A stretch of 64,000 nucleotides of DNA from contig NZ_JAHVJA010000001.1 of NCBI RefSeq assembly GCF_019801465.1, positions 894,182 to 958,181 on the forward strand, given 5' to 3'. Position numbers and translations under genes: made by a program. The notes under the pieces are model-generated. The model searched no databases. It was not told the origin of the DNA and saw only the letters and a list, made by a program, of their open reading frames with translations. The stretch is from Leisingera daeponensis. GTDB lineage: Bacteria > Pseudomonadota > Alphaproteobacteria > Rhodobacterales > Rhodobacteraceae. Shown here piece by piece: positions 43,713-51,756 of the stretch (position 1 is its first letter; every line of letters starts with the position of its first letter).

Positions 43713-43744
43713 AAAAGGCCGGCGCACATACGCTGGCCTTTTTT
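43713..43744 (+). terminator. Strong intrinsic terminator of the beta-oxidation cluster
   Basis: A 12-bp stem (AAAAGGCCGGCG at 43713-43724 with CGCTGGCCTTTT at 43731-43742, one G-U pair) with a 6-nt loop ends in a T-run. It lies 19 bases after fadJ and can also serve the convergent Hint gene. Confidence 0.9.
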
Positions 43745-43774
43745 CATTCAAATCAGGAAGTTGGCTTCCGAAGC

Positions 43775-44449
43775 TTACATACGGGCCTCGGGCTGCGACA
43801 CGCCAGTGGCGGCACCTGCAGGCCAGAAATCTTCCTCGGCCATCATCGACAGTACCAGGCCGCGGGCCTCATCCGGGTCCAGCACGCGGTAGGCGCCCTG
43901 CTCGGAGAACACCCGGCCGCACATCAGGTTCGCCGGTGCCGCCGCATACCCCAGCATCCCGGCCTCCAGATAGATGACCTGATCCTCGGCAAAACGCGGC
44001 ATCACCAGTTCCAGCTGGGCGCCCGGATGCATCCGGCGAATACCGCGGTAGCCTTCCAGGGCGCAGGCCGGAACGATGGCAAAGGGATCGCCCTGGGCGT
44101 CTTCCACCAGTTCGCTTTCCAGGAGTACCCCCTGATCCGGCATCAGCCACATCGGCACCCGGTTCATCAGCGCATCGCGCGGCACAAACAGCGGGCAGCG
44201 GGCGGGTTCCAGATCGCCCTCCGCCGGGATCATGACCTCGCGCTGCAGCTCCACCACGGTCTGCATGCCGTGATCAAAGGTCAGCACCTTGTCGCCAGGC
44301 GTCAGCGCCTCCACCGGGCGCCAGCCCAGGTTGGAGGCCACATGGGTGCCTGCCAGGAAACCGCCCTGACCCACGGGGATCAGGGGAAAGCCGCTGTTCA
44401 TGACCCCGCCAGCCGGGGAGTTGGTGCGTTTCAGAAGCCAGTCCAGCAT
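43775..44449 (-). CDS. Hint-domain (Hedgehog/intein) protein, active site degenerate
   Basis: This 224-residue protein resembles the Hint_2 proteins frequent in Roseobacters: FLAGTHVASNLGWRPVEALT, PGDKVLTFDHGMQTVV and the second-half block VPMWLMPDQGVLLES. In active Hint domains the first block starts with a cysteine and the last carries SPxH. Here the cysteine position is Gly30 and the histidine position is not histidine, so self-cleavage or splicing is not expected. ATG 44449 has AGGA upstream. No secretion signal or calcium-binding repeats accompany it, unlike larger Roseobacter Hint proteins. Function unknown. Confidence 0.75.
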   Translation of the reverse strand: MLDWLLKRTNSPAGGVMNSGFPLIPVGQGGFLAGTHVASNLGWRPVEALTPGDKVLTFDHGMQTVVELQREVMIPAEGDLEPARCPLFVPRDALMNRVPMWLMPDQGVLLESELVEDAQGDPFAIVPACALEGYRGIRRMHPGAQLELVMPRFAEDQVIYLEAGMLGYAAAPANLMCGRVFSEQGAYRVLDPDEARGLVLSMMAEEDFWPAGAATGVSQPEARM

Positions 44450-44630
44450 CCGCTTTCCTTTCCTCAGGCCAAGGCGCAGCACGTTTCGGCCGATCCGATC
44501 TTTTCTTTTGGTCCGCGCCGCTGATGGGCCGGAACTAAGGCAAAAACCGGGCTTTGTTCACGTTTGCGCGCCAATCTGCCGGACCGGTGCCGGATAAGCC
44601 CCCGGACAGGCACGCTCAGCGCTCTTCACG

Positions 44631-45296
44631 TTACCTGGATAGGAGAGAATCGTTAAAAGAGTATTCAAATTGCGCGATGTCCTGCGCGCAGGCGCTGGCA
44701 ACGGCCTCAGCCGCGGCATCGTCGTAATAGCCCCGCCAGTCCCGCTTCCGGCCGCTCTCGTTGGCCACCGGCAACTGCAGGGAAAAGCCGAGGTGATCGA
44801 ACAGGGGCTGCGCGTCGGTTTGAAAATGCTCCAGCCGGATATAGAGCCGGCACTGCTCGCTCCCGTCCGCATGGCGCATGTAGGACCGTGACGGGCTGCC
44901 GCGAAAGGCCCTGATGATCTCCGGATGCTGCACGAAGGCACAAAAGCCCAGCTCTTGCGAAAGCCGGATGGCCGGATGGTCAAAGCTCTGTTGCCGCAGC
45001 CAGTGATAATAGCTGACCGCCCGGTCCCAGGGATTACGCACCAGGGTGAAGGCAAAAAAGCTCTTCAGGACCTCCTCTGGCACCAGCCCTTCGATATCGG
45101 CCAGGGTGGAGTGCTTCCACAGCCGCCCGCGTGTTTCGGCATCCTTCAGGCGGCGGCGGCGCTTCAGCGCCTTCGGCGTGTCACCCAGCATCATGTCATC
45201 CGCCATGGCGCGCGCCTCCAGCGCCAGCGCGAGCGCGGTGCCGCCGGTTTTGGGAATATGGATAAAGACGTACCGGCGGCCCGGGGACAGGATCAT
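44631..45296 (-). CDS. Sulfotransferase family 2 domain protein
   Basis: This 221-residue protein has the PAPS 5'-phosphosulfate loop FIHIPKTGGTALALALEARA at its start and the 3'-phosphate site TLVRNPWDRAVSYYHWLRQQ in the middle. These are the marks of the carbohydrate (heparan/chondroitin-like) sulfotransferase family 2 and the related bacterial group. It presumably modifies a surface polysaccharide; no polysaccharide genes are adjacent. No membrane anchor is visible, so it should act in the cytoplasm before export. Confidence 0.85.
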   Translation of the reverse strand: MILSPGRRYVFIHIPKTGGTALALALEARAMADDMMLGDTPKALKRRRRLKDAETRGRLWKHSTLADIEGLVPEEVLKSFFAFTLVRNPWDRAVSYYHWLRQQSFDHPAIRLSQELGFCAFVQHPEIIRAFRGSPSRSYMRHADGSEQCRLYIRLEHFQTDAQPLFDHLGFSLQLPVANESGRKRDWRGYYDDAAAEAVASACAQDIAQFEYSFNDSLLSR

Positions 45297-45411
45297 GAGA
45301 CGACCCTAGGCCATTGATGCGCGGTTGGAAATGCCCGGGAGCGCCGGGCGGCAGCGCAGGCACACCTGGCGAATGAGACTGGCCCCGGAGCCCTATCATT
45401 CACCTTTGCGC

Positions 45412-45470
45412 AAATACTCCGGGGTGAATTGGCCCGGAAGGGCCGAGAGGGCAGCGCCCCTTCGCTGTCA
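45412..45470 (+). repeat. Extragenic repeat copy starting AAATACTCC
   Basis: AAATACTCC at 45412-45420 is followed by GGGGTGAA and a G/C-rich hairpin region with GGCCCGGAAGGGCC (45432-45445) and GGGCAGCGCCCC. The same word begins or borders other intergenic dyads at 4693, 39092 and 58886. I recall similar sequences in many Roseobacter intergenic regions. It lies just past the DMT-transporter stop codon. Confidence 0.45.
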
Positions 45471-46391
45471 CCTTGACCGCAGCGCAATCGTGGCGCCGGC
45501 CGCGATGATCAGGAGGATGCCCAGCATCTGCCAGATGTTCAGCGCCTGCCCCCAATAGGCCCAGGCGACCCCCGGCCCGACGATCATCACCGAGTATTCG
45601 AAGACGGCGACATAAGACGCCTCGCCCAGCTGGTAGGCCTTGGTGATCAGGAACACGCCGCCCACCGCGGCGCAGCCCTGCAGCAGGATCAGGTGGGAAA
45701 TCTCCCACAGCGGCCAGACCCAGCCGCGGGTGACAAAGCCGTCGGAGCCCGCGGGCACTGCCTGCGGCCAAAGCTCCAGCCCAAGCAGCAGCATGGCCCC
45801 CAGCAGGCCCTGCACCAGCAGATAGATGAACAGCATCGCCACCGTGCTTTCGCCCTGGCAGTACAGCCCCGTTGCCAGCGAGCCAAGCGCGTAGAACAGC
45901 CCGCCCGCCACCGGCACCAGGATAAGCCAGTTGAAAGCGGCCGGATCCGGCTGCAGCACCATCAGAACCCCGGCAAAGCCGCACAGCACCGCCGCGATCC
46001 GGATCCAGCCGATCCGCATTTTCAGGAACAGCACCGAGATCACCACGATCAGGATCGGCGAGGTGAACAGCCCCGCCAGCGCCTGGGCAATCGGCATCAG
46101 CGCCACCGCGGAGAAGTAGAACACCATCGACACCGCCACCAGAACCGCCCGCAGCAGCACCGGGCCGAACCGGCGCGGTGCCAGGCCGCCCAGCCCGGCC
46201 CGCGCCATCAGCCACAGGAACGGAAGCGCGACAAATGTGCGCAGCAGGTAGAACTGGCCAAGCCCGATATGCTCGGCCATCAGCGGCACGGCGTTGTCTG
46301 TAATGCCGATAATCAGCATTGCGGCCAGCATGGACTGTGCGGCGGCGGCCTGGCTGCCGGTGGCGGTCGTGAGGGTTGCTGTTTGTTTCAT
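45468..46391 (-). CDS. EamA/DMT-superfamily transporter
   Basis: This 307-residue protein has about ten membrane helices in two EamA repeats, beginning with SMLAAMLIIGITDNAVPLMA and including ALAGLFTSPILIVVISVLFL and the second-repeat YVAVFEYSVMIVGPGVAWAY. DMT carriers move metabolites such as amino acids, S-adenosylmethionine or purines; the substrate here is unknown. ATG 46391 lies close behind GGGAAGG. It is divergent from the acyl-CoA ligase gene. Confidence 0.87.
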   Translation of the reverse strand: MKQTATLTTATGSQAAAAQSMLAAMLIIGITDNAVPLMAEHIGLGQFYLLRTFVALPFLWLMARAGLGGLAPRRFGPVLLRAVLVAVSMVFYFSAVALMPIAQALAGLFTSPILIVVISVLFLKMRIGWIRIAAVLCGFAGVLMVLQPDPAAFNWLILVPVAGGLFYALGSLATGLYCQGESTVAMLFIYLLVQGLLGAMLLLGLELWPQAVPAGSDGFVTRGWVWPLWEISHLILLQGCAAVGGVFLITKAYQLGEASYVAVFEYSVMIVGPGVAWAYWGQALNIWQMLGILLIIAAGATIALRSR

Positions 46392-46467
46392 ACCCTTCCC
46401 ATTGCCCGCAACTTTCCGCAATATCTGTTCTCTAAGCGACACCTAAAGTGATTCAGGGAGGAAACTG

Positions 46468-48096
46468 ATGGGGTGGATGGCGGATGAAACCGGTCTGGAG
46501 AAGACCGCCGCAAATTATGTGCCGCTGACGCCGCTGTCGCATCTGCAGCGGGCGGCGCAGGTGTTTCCGGACCGTCTGGCGGTAAGTTACGGCAAGCACC
46601 GCAAGACCTATGCCGAATACCGCGAGCGCTGCACCCGGCTGGCGTCGGGCCTCGCAAAGCTGGGGGTGAAACCGGGCGACGTGGTGGCGACCCTGCTGCC
46701 GAACATTCCGGCGCAGGCAGAAGCGCATTTCGGCGTGCCGGCCTGCGGCGCCGTGCTGAACACCATCAACACCCGGCTGGATGTCGGCACGGTGGCTTAT
46801 ATTTTCGGCCACGGAGAGGCCAAAGCCGTGCTGGTCGACACGCAGTTCCTGGAACTGGCCGAGGCCGCAGTTCAGGAGATGGAAGGCCCTGCCCCGGTGC
46901 TCATCGAGGTGGCGGATGATCAGGCCGGCTGGCCCGCCGCCGGCAAACACATGGAATACGAGGCGCTGCTGGCCGGCGGCGACCCGGCGTTCCAGTGGAT
47001 CATGCCAGAGGATGAGTGGGAAAGCCTGGCGCTGAACTATACCTCCGGCACCACCGGGCGGCCCAAGGGCGTGGTTTATCACCACCGCGGCGCCTACCTG
47101 ATGACCATGGGCACGGTGGTGTCCTGGCGGATGGTGCTGCACCCGGTCTACCTGACCATCGTGCCGCTGTTCCACTGCAACGGCTGGAACCACACCTGGA
47201 TGATGCCTCTGGTCGGCGGCACCGTGGTGTGCTGCCGCGATATCAGCGCACGGAACATCTACAACGCCATCCATGAAGAGGGCGTCACCCATTTCGGCGG
47301 AGCACCGATCGTGCTGAACATGCTGGTCAATGCCCCGGAGGAAGAGCGCAAACCCTTTGACCACACCGTCGAGGTGTTCACCGCAGGTGCCCCGCCTGCC
47401 CCGGCGACGCTGTCGAAGATCGAAAACCTTGGCTTCAACATCACCCATGTCTACGGGCTGACCGAAACCTTCGGCCATGTCACCGAATGCTACTGGAAGG
47501 CAGAGGAATGGGATGGCCTGGACAAGGCCGGGATTGCCGCCAAGAAGTCCCGCCAGGGCGTCGCGATGCCGATGCTGGAGCCTGTGGTGGTGCGCGACAG
47601 CGAGCACAGCATCCTGCCGATGGACGGCCAGAGCCAGGGTGAGATCGCACTGCGCGGCAATGTGGTGATGAAGGGCTACCTGAAGAACCCGGAGGCCACG
47701 GCCGAGGCGTTCAAGGGCGGCTATTTCAACTCCGGCGACCTCGCCGTGCAGCACCCCGACGGCTACATCCAGATTGCCGACCGGGCCAAGGACATCATCA
47801 TCTCGGGGGGCGAGAACATCTCCTCTGTCGAGGTGGAAGGCGTGCTGATGGCGCATCCGGATGTGCTGCTGGCAGCCGTCGCGGCAATGCCGGACGAGCA
47901 ATGGGGCGAGGTTCCCTGCGCCTTTGTCGAACTGAAACCGGGCGCCAAGGAGGACGCGGCGGCGCTGATCGCCTTCACCCGCGAAACGCTGGCAGGCTTC
48001 AAGGCCCCCAAGAAAGTGGTGTTCCAGGAGCTGCCCAAGACCTCCACCGGCAAGATCCAGAAGTTCGAACTGAGAAAAATCGCCAAGTCTCTGTAA
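46468..48096 (+). CDS. AMP-forming acyl-CoA synthetase (FadD/DmdB-like)
   Basis: This 542-residue protein belongs to the ANL ligase superfamily. It shows the P-loop-like LNYTSGTTGRPKGVVYHHRG, the acyl-adenylate motif ITHVYGLTETFGHVTECY, the hinge YFNSGDLAVQHPDGYIQIAD, and the catalytic lysine in LPKTSTGKIQKFELRK. It converts a carboxylic acid, ATP and CoA to acyl-CoA. The group includes DmdB (3-methylmercaptopropionate-CoA ligase) and medium-chain fatty-acid ligases. A DmdC-like dehydrogenase is encoded 9 kb upstream, but no DmdD-type hydratase is seen, so general fatty-acid activation is equally likely. GGGAGGA precedes the ATG. Confidence 0.9.
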   Translation: MGWMADETGLEKTAANYVPLTPLSHLQRAAQVFPDRLAVSYGKHRKTYAEYRERCTRLASGLAKLGVKPGDVVATLLPNIPAQAEAHFGVPACGAVLNTINTRLDVGTVAYIFGHGEAKAVLVDTQFLELAEAAVQEMEGPAPVLIEVADDQAGWPAAGKHMEYEALLAGGDPAFQWIMPEDEWESLALNYTSGTTGRPKGVVYHHRGAYLMTMGTVVSWRMVLHPVYLTIVPLFHCNGWNHTWMMPLVGGTVVCCRDISARNIYNAIHEEGVTHFGGAPIVLNMLVNAPEEERKPFDHTVEVFTAGAPPAPATLSKIENLGFNITHVYGLTETFGHVTECYWKAEEWDGLDKAGIAAKKSRQGVAMPMLEPVVVRDSEHSILPMDGQSQGEIALRGNVVMKGYLKNPEATAEAFKGGYFNSGDLAVQHPDGYIQIADRAKDIIISGGENISSVEVEGVLMAHPDVLLAAVAAMPDEQWGEVPCAFVELKPGAKEDAAALIAFTRETLAGFKAPKKVVFQELPKTSTGKIQKFELRKIAKSL

Positions 48097-48119
48097 GATT
48101 TTGCGGCGAAACGGCATCC

Positions 48120-48151
48120 GGGGCGGCAAAGCAAATTGCCGCCCCTGTTTT
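48120..48151 (+). terminator. Strong intrinsic terminator after the acyl-CoA ligase
   Basis: A perfect 10-bp stem (GGGGCGGCAA at 48120-48129 with TTGCCGCCCC at 48136-48145), 6-nt loop AGCAAA, is followed by TGTTTTA. Confidence 0.88.
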
Positions 48152-48200
48152 ATGTGACTATTCTGGCGCCAAGGATACGGATGGGGACCGGGCAGGCTGC

Positions 48201-49211
48201 ATGACGGCATTGAAGGAATTCGAGCGGCTGGAGGCTGCGGGCCTGTGGCGCGCAGATCCCGAGGCCCAGCGGCGGGATGTGATCATCTCGCTGGGCGATG
48301 CCACGCTGACCATTGCCAGCATGAACGACTTGCCGCTGGCGCATTGGTCGCTGGCAGCGGTGGAGCGCGCCAATCCGGGCGAGTTTCCGGCCCTGTTCCA
48401 CCCCGATGGCGATCCCGGCGAGACGCTGGAGCTGGCGGAGGACGAAACCGCCATGCTGGAGGCCATCGCGCGGGTGCAGAACGCCATCGGCCGCTCCCGC
48501 CCGCGGCCGGGCAGGCTGCGGGCCGTCAGTGTGCTGGGCACCCTGGCACTGCTGCTGGCGCTGCTGCTGCTGTGGCTGCCGGGCGCCATCACCCGCCACA
48601 CGGTCAGCGTGGTTCCGGACATCAAGCGCAAGGCCATCGGCCAGGCGCTGCTGGGGCGGATCGAGCGGGTGTCCGGCCCAGCCTGCGCCACGCCTGAGGC
48701 TGCGCCGATCCTGAAAAGCCTGGCGCAGCGCACCGGCGTCCGGCAGCTGGCGGTCCTGCGCTCCGGCATCCCCGGCAGCCTGCATCTGCCCGGCGGCATC
48801 GTGCTGCTGAACCGCTCCTTCGTGGAGGATTTCGAGGATCCGGCAGTCGCTGCCGGGGCCATCCTTGCGGAGCGCGCCCGCGCGGCCGCCAGCGACCCGA
48901 TGCTGGAGCTTCTGGAGGCAGGCGGTTTTGGCGCCACGTTCAGGCTGCTGACCACGGGCGAGCTGGACCGCGCCGCGCTGGATGCCTATGCCGAAGCAAC
49001 CCTGGCCAGCCCGCGGCCTCAGCTGCCCGACGAAGCGCTGCTGGCGGAGTTCGCGCGCGCCGCCCTGCCCTCCACCCCCTATGCCTATGCGCTGGATATC
49101 ACCGGCGAGACAGTGCTGGGGCTGATCGAGGCCGACCCCATGGCCGGGCGCGTGCTGGAACCGGTCCTGAACGACCGCGACTGGGTGCAGCTGCAGAATA
49201 TCTGCAGCTGA
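48201..49211 (+). CDS. Membrane-anchored M48-like protein lacking the zinc motif
   Basis: This 336-residue protein has an N-terminal soluble part of about 105 residues and one membrane helix (VLGTLALLLALLLLWLPGAI, about 111-130). A C-terminal domain has the plan of M48 peptidases: LHLPGGIVLLNRSFVEDFED (195-214) followed by AAGAILAERARAAAS and TGELDRAALDAYAEA (252-266). In active M48 enzymes the segment after LPGG carries HExxH; here the matching five residues (223-227) read AERAR, so both zinc histidines are lost, while Glu254 and Asp256 resemble the ExEAD part. It is likely a pseudopeptidase or binding protein. The ATG at 48201 is chosen, although its ribosome site is weak. This alignment is by eye. 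Confidence 0.7.
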   Translation: MTALKEFERLEAAGLWRADPEAQRRDVIISLGDATLTIASMNDLPLAHWSLAAVERANPGEFPALFHPDGDPGETLELAEDETAMLEAIARVQNAIGRSRPRPGRLRAVSVLGTLALLLALLLLWLPGAITRHTVSVVPDIKRKAIGQALLGRIERVSGPACATPEAAPILKSLAQRTGVRQLAVLRSGIPGSLHLPGGIVLLNRSFVEDFEDPAVAAGAILAERARAAASDPMLELLEAGGFGATFRLLTTGELDRAALDAYAEATLASPRPQLPDEALLAEFARAALPSTPYAYALDITGETVLGLIEADPMAGRVLEPVLNDRDWVQLQNICS

Positions 49212-49318
49212 TCCTGCCGCCCGGCGCCTCCCCCGGAACGCTCCGCGTTCGCGCGAGGACGCAGGATCTGCTATGATCCGCTGCATCTGCGCGAATGCAT
49301 GTTCAGGGGGGATGAGCC

Positions 49319-50131
49319 ATGCCAGAGACAGCAGCCAGTTTCACGGGGGATATTCCAAGCAAATATGACAGCGGCCTGGGGCCCGTAATCTTCTCAGGCT
49401 ACGCGGACGAGATTGCCGGGCGCTGCCGCAGCCGCAAGCCGGCAGACGTGCTCGAACTGGCAGCCGGAACCGGGATCGTCTCGCTACGGCTTCGGCGCAG
49501 GCTGCCGCCCGAGTGCAAGCTGACTGTCACAGATCTGAATGAACCGATGCTGGAGCTGGCAAAGGCAAAGCTGTCCGGCGCCTCCAACGTCAGGGTTCGG
49601 GCGGCCGACGCGATGGAATTGCCCTTCGCCGATGGCAGCTTTGACCTGATCGTTTGCCAATTCGGTGTGATGTTCTTTCCCGACAAGGCCGCTGCATTCC
49701 GGGAGGCCGCACGGGTTCTGAAACCCGGCGGCCACTATATTTTCAGCGTCTGGGCGCCCCTGGCGCAGAACCCCTTTGCCGAAATCGCAGACGCCGAAGC
49801 GGCGCTGTTTTTCCCCGATGACCCTCCGGGATTCTACAAGGTTCCGTTCCACTATGGAGATCCTGAAGCGGTAAAGGCCGACCTGAACGGCGGAGACTGG
49901 TCAGCGGTCAGCCACGAGACGGTCACGCTGAACAAGACCATAGACGACCCGGAAGAATTTGCTGAGGCGCTGGTCTACGGCAACCCTATCAGCGAGGAAA
50001 TCCGCGCCCGCGGCGGTGTTGATCCCGATGAGGTGGCCAGCGCCATCCTGGATGCCCTGCGGGCCCGCTTTGGACCGCCGCCTCTGCGGATGCCGCTGAC
50101 GGCCGTTGTCTTCACTTGCCGCAGGCAGTAG
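49319..50131 (+). CDS. Class I SAM-dependent methyltransferase
   Basis: This 270-residue protein has motif I VLELAAGTGIVSLRLRRR, the acidic post-I LTVTDLNEPMLELAKAKL, the adenine-site RAADAMELPFADGSFDLIVC and the motif III area REAARVLKPGGHYIFSVWAP. It resembles the UbiE/Coq5-like methyltransferase_11 group. The substrate is unknown. The C-terminal 90 residues contain no recognised domain. It stands alone between the M48-like gene and a convergent SPOR-domain gene. Confidence 0.88.
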   Translation: MPETAASFTGDIPSKYDSGLGPVIFSGYADEIAGRCRSRKPADVLELAAGTGIVSLRLRRRLPPECKLTVTDLNEPMLELAKAKLSGASNVRVRAADAMELPFADGSFDLIVCQFGVMFFPDKAAAFREAARVLKPGGHYIFSVWAPLAQNPFAEIADAEAALFFPDDPPGFYKVPFHYGDPEAVKADLNGGDWSAVSHETVTLNKTIDDPEEFAEALVYGNPISEEIRARGGVDPDEVASAILDALRARFGPPPLRMPLTAVVFTCRRQ

Positions 50132-50180
50132 CCGCCAGCCCCCCCGGCAATTGGCAGATCTGCGGTTAGGCGAAAGCAAA

Positions 50181-50202
50181 CGGCCGGGCAATTGCCCGGC
50201 CG
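50181..50202 (-). terminator. Perfect 22-bp palindrome, probable terminator
   Basis: CGGCCGGGCAA followed immediately by its reverse complement makes a perfect 22-bp palindrome between convergent genes. Read on the minus strand, it is followed by GTTTGCTTT, so it most likely ends the SPOR-protein transcript and may act in both directions. Confidence 0.6.
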
Positions 50203-50226
50203 CCATGCCACCTTCCGGTTCCAAAA

Positions 50227-51582
50227 CTATTTGCTGAGCCGGGCGCCGCTGAAACCGGCATGCTGCACCTTGCTCAGGGCCGCCGCCGCCTGGGCGTGCT
50301 CCCGGTAGGGCCCTGCCAGCACCACCTTATAGGGCTGGCCGTTGCGGCTGACCGTACCAAGGCGCACCGTCAGGCCCGAGGAGGCCAGCCTGCGGGCGGC
50401 AGCCTTGGCCTCTGCCGGATCGGCATAGGTCGCAGCCCGGACGTAACGGGCGGCGGTTGCCAGCTGATCAGGGCCGGCGGCACCCGGCGCCGAACGGGTG
50501 GACAGACGCAGGCCCTTGGGCTGCGCCTCAGCCGGGCTCACACGCGCGTTGCGCGGCAGCCTGACCGCCGGGCGGTCCAGCGGCAGCTGCACCAGATCGC
50601 GCGGCACACCATCGGTCCAGATCCGCGCCATCTGCGCATCGCCTTCCGGGGTGCGCACCCCGCGCATCGGGTTCATCCGGCCGTCGTCCCGCTCCACCAC
50701 CTGATACCCTGCGGGGGCCTGGGAGAAGCTGGTCACAACCGCGGGCCGGACCGTGCGCTCCGCGCGCTGAGGATTCAGCCGTCCGTCGGTCCAGACCGGA
50801 CGGTAGCCGTCCGGCACCGTGAAACTGTTGCTGAGGCGCCGGTCCTGATAGACGTGGGTCTGCACAATCCGGGTGTTCGGCGTGAGCCGGACCGAAGACT
50901 GCGGCCCGATCCCGCCCTGGCCGCCATAGGTCACCGGTCCCTCATCCTGCGGGCCGCAGCGCACCCCGGAGGAGTTGGTGTACTGGCGGCTGATATCGGA
51001 CAGGCCCGCGCAGCCCGCCTGCGGCTGCGCGGCCGGGACAGGCTGCGGGGCAGGTTCGGGCGCAGCCTTCACGACAGGCTTGGCGACGGGTTTGGCCGCT
51101 GCAGGCGCCGCTGCGGCCGCGGCGGGCTGAACGCTGGTGGTTTTCGCCGTGCGGCGCGGCTTGGCGGTCGTGACCGCTGCGGGAGGCGCGCTCGCCGCGG
51201 CCGGCTGGGCCGGTGCCGCGGCAGGTCTGGCCGCAGCCGTTTCGGCCGCAGCCGTCTGCGCAGGCTGCTGGCTGGGCTCGAGGGTGATCAGTTCCGGCCC
51301 GGAAGCGGTCTGCGGCTGACGGGTGGCTCCGGCGACCTGTGTCGGGGCGTAACCGCAAATCTGCTTGCGGGAACGGGTAACCCGCGGCACCCAGCTGACA
51401 TTCCCGTCGATGCCGGCCCGGATATAGATGCAGCCGCGGCTGTCCACATACTGCTTGCCCTTGTATGACGCAGGCGGATATTCGGCGGGCGGCCGGGTTT
51501 CACGCAGGGTTTGTGCCTGTATCCCTGCTGTGCCGGATGCCCCCGCGATGATGGCCAGTGCAATAATTCTAGTTATTTTCAT
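50227..51582 (-). CDS. Secreted SPOR-domain protein with Ala/Pro-rich linker
   Basis: This 451-residue protein starts with a signal peptide (IIALAIIAGASGTAGIQAQ, cleavage near 24). A small cysteine-containing domain follows (YVDSRGCIYIRAGIDGNVSW, RSRKQICGYAP), then an Ala/Pro/Lys-rich low-complexity linker of about 110 residues. A middle region has repeated RMNPMRG/RLNPQRA-type units, each preceded by an aromatic Tyr-Arg-Pro-Val or Tyr-Gln-Val-Val. The last 75 residues form a SPOR domain (ARYVRAATYADPAEAKAAAR), which binds denuded peptidoglycan at the division site. A cell-envelope role is likely. ATG 51582 is immediately preceded by AGGA. Confidence 0.85.
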   Translation of the reverse strand: MKITRIIALAIIAGASGTAGIQAQTLRETRPPAEYPPASYKGKQYVDSRGCIYIRAGIDGNVSWVPRVTRSRKQICGYAPTQVAGATRQPQTASGPELITLEPSQQPAQTAAAETAAARPAAAPAQPAAASAPPAAVTTAKPRRTAKTTSVQPAAAAAAPAAAKPVAKPVVKAAPEPAPQPVPAAQPQAGCAGLSDISRQYTNSSGVRCGPQDEGPVTYGGQGGIGPQSSVRLTPNTRIVQTHVYQDRRLSNSFTVPDGYRPVWTDGRLNPQRAERTVRPAVVTSFSQAPAGYQVVERDDGRMNPMRGVRTPEGDAQMARIWTDGVPRDLVQLPLDRPAVRLPRNARVSPAEAQPKGLRLSTRSAPGAAGPDQLATAARYVRAATYADPAEAKAAARRLASSGLTVRLGTVSRNGQPYKVVLAGPYREHAQAAAALSKVQHAGFSGARLSK

Positions 51583-51720
51583 TCCTGAGCCCCACAAAAT
51601 ATGGCTACAGGATGCCTGAAACGGGCCTGTGAGTAAAGATTCTGCGGCAACAATAAGGCTGCAATCCGGCAATTTTTGCGCGAATTGCAATCAATTCACC
51701 CCCTCCGGCACCGGCGGGCG

Positions 51721-51747
51721 GCCGAGGCGGATTTGCGCCGCCCCGGC
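51721..51747 (-). terminator. Hairpin downstream of upp
   Basis: GCCGAGGCGG (51721-51730) and CCGCCCCGGC (51738-51747) form a 10-bp stem with one G-U pair in the minus-strand transcript, just past the upp stop. A T-run is missing. Confidence 0.4.
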
Positions 51748-51756
51748 GGGAAAAGG

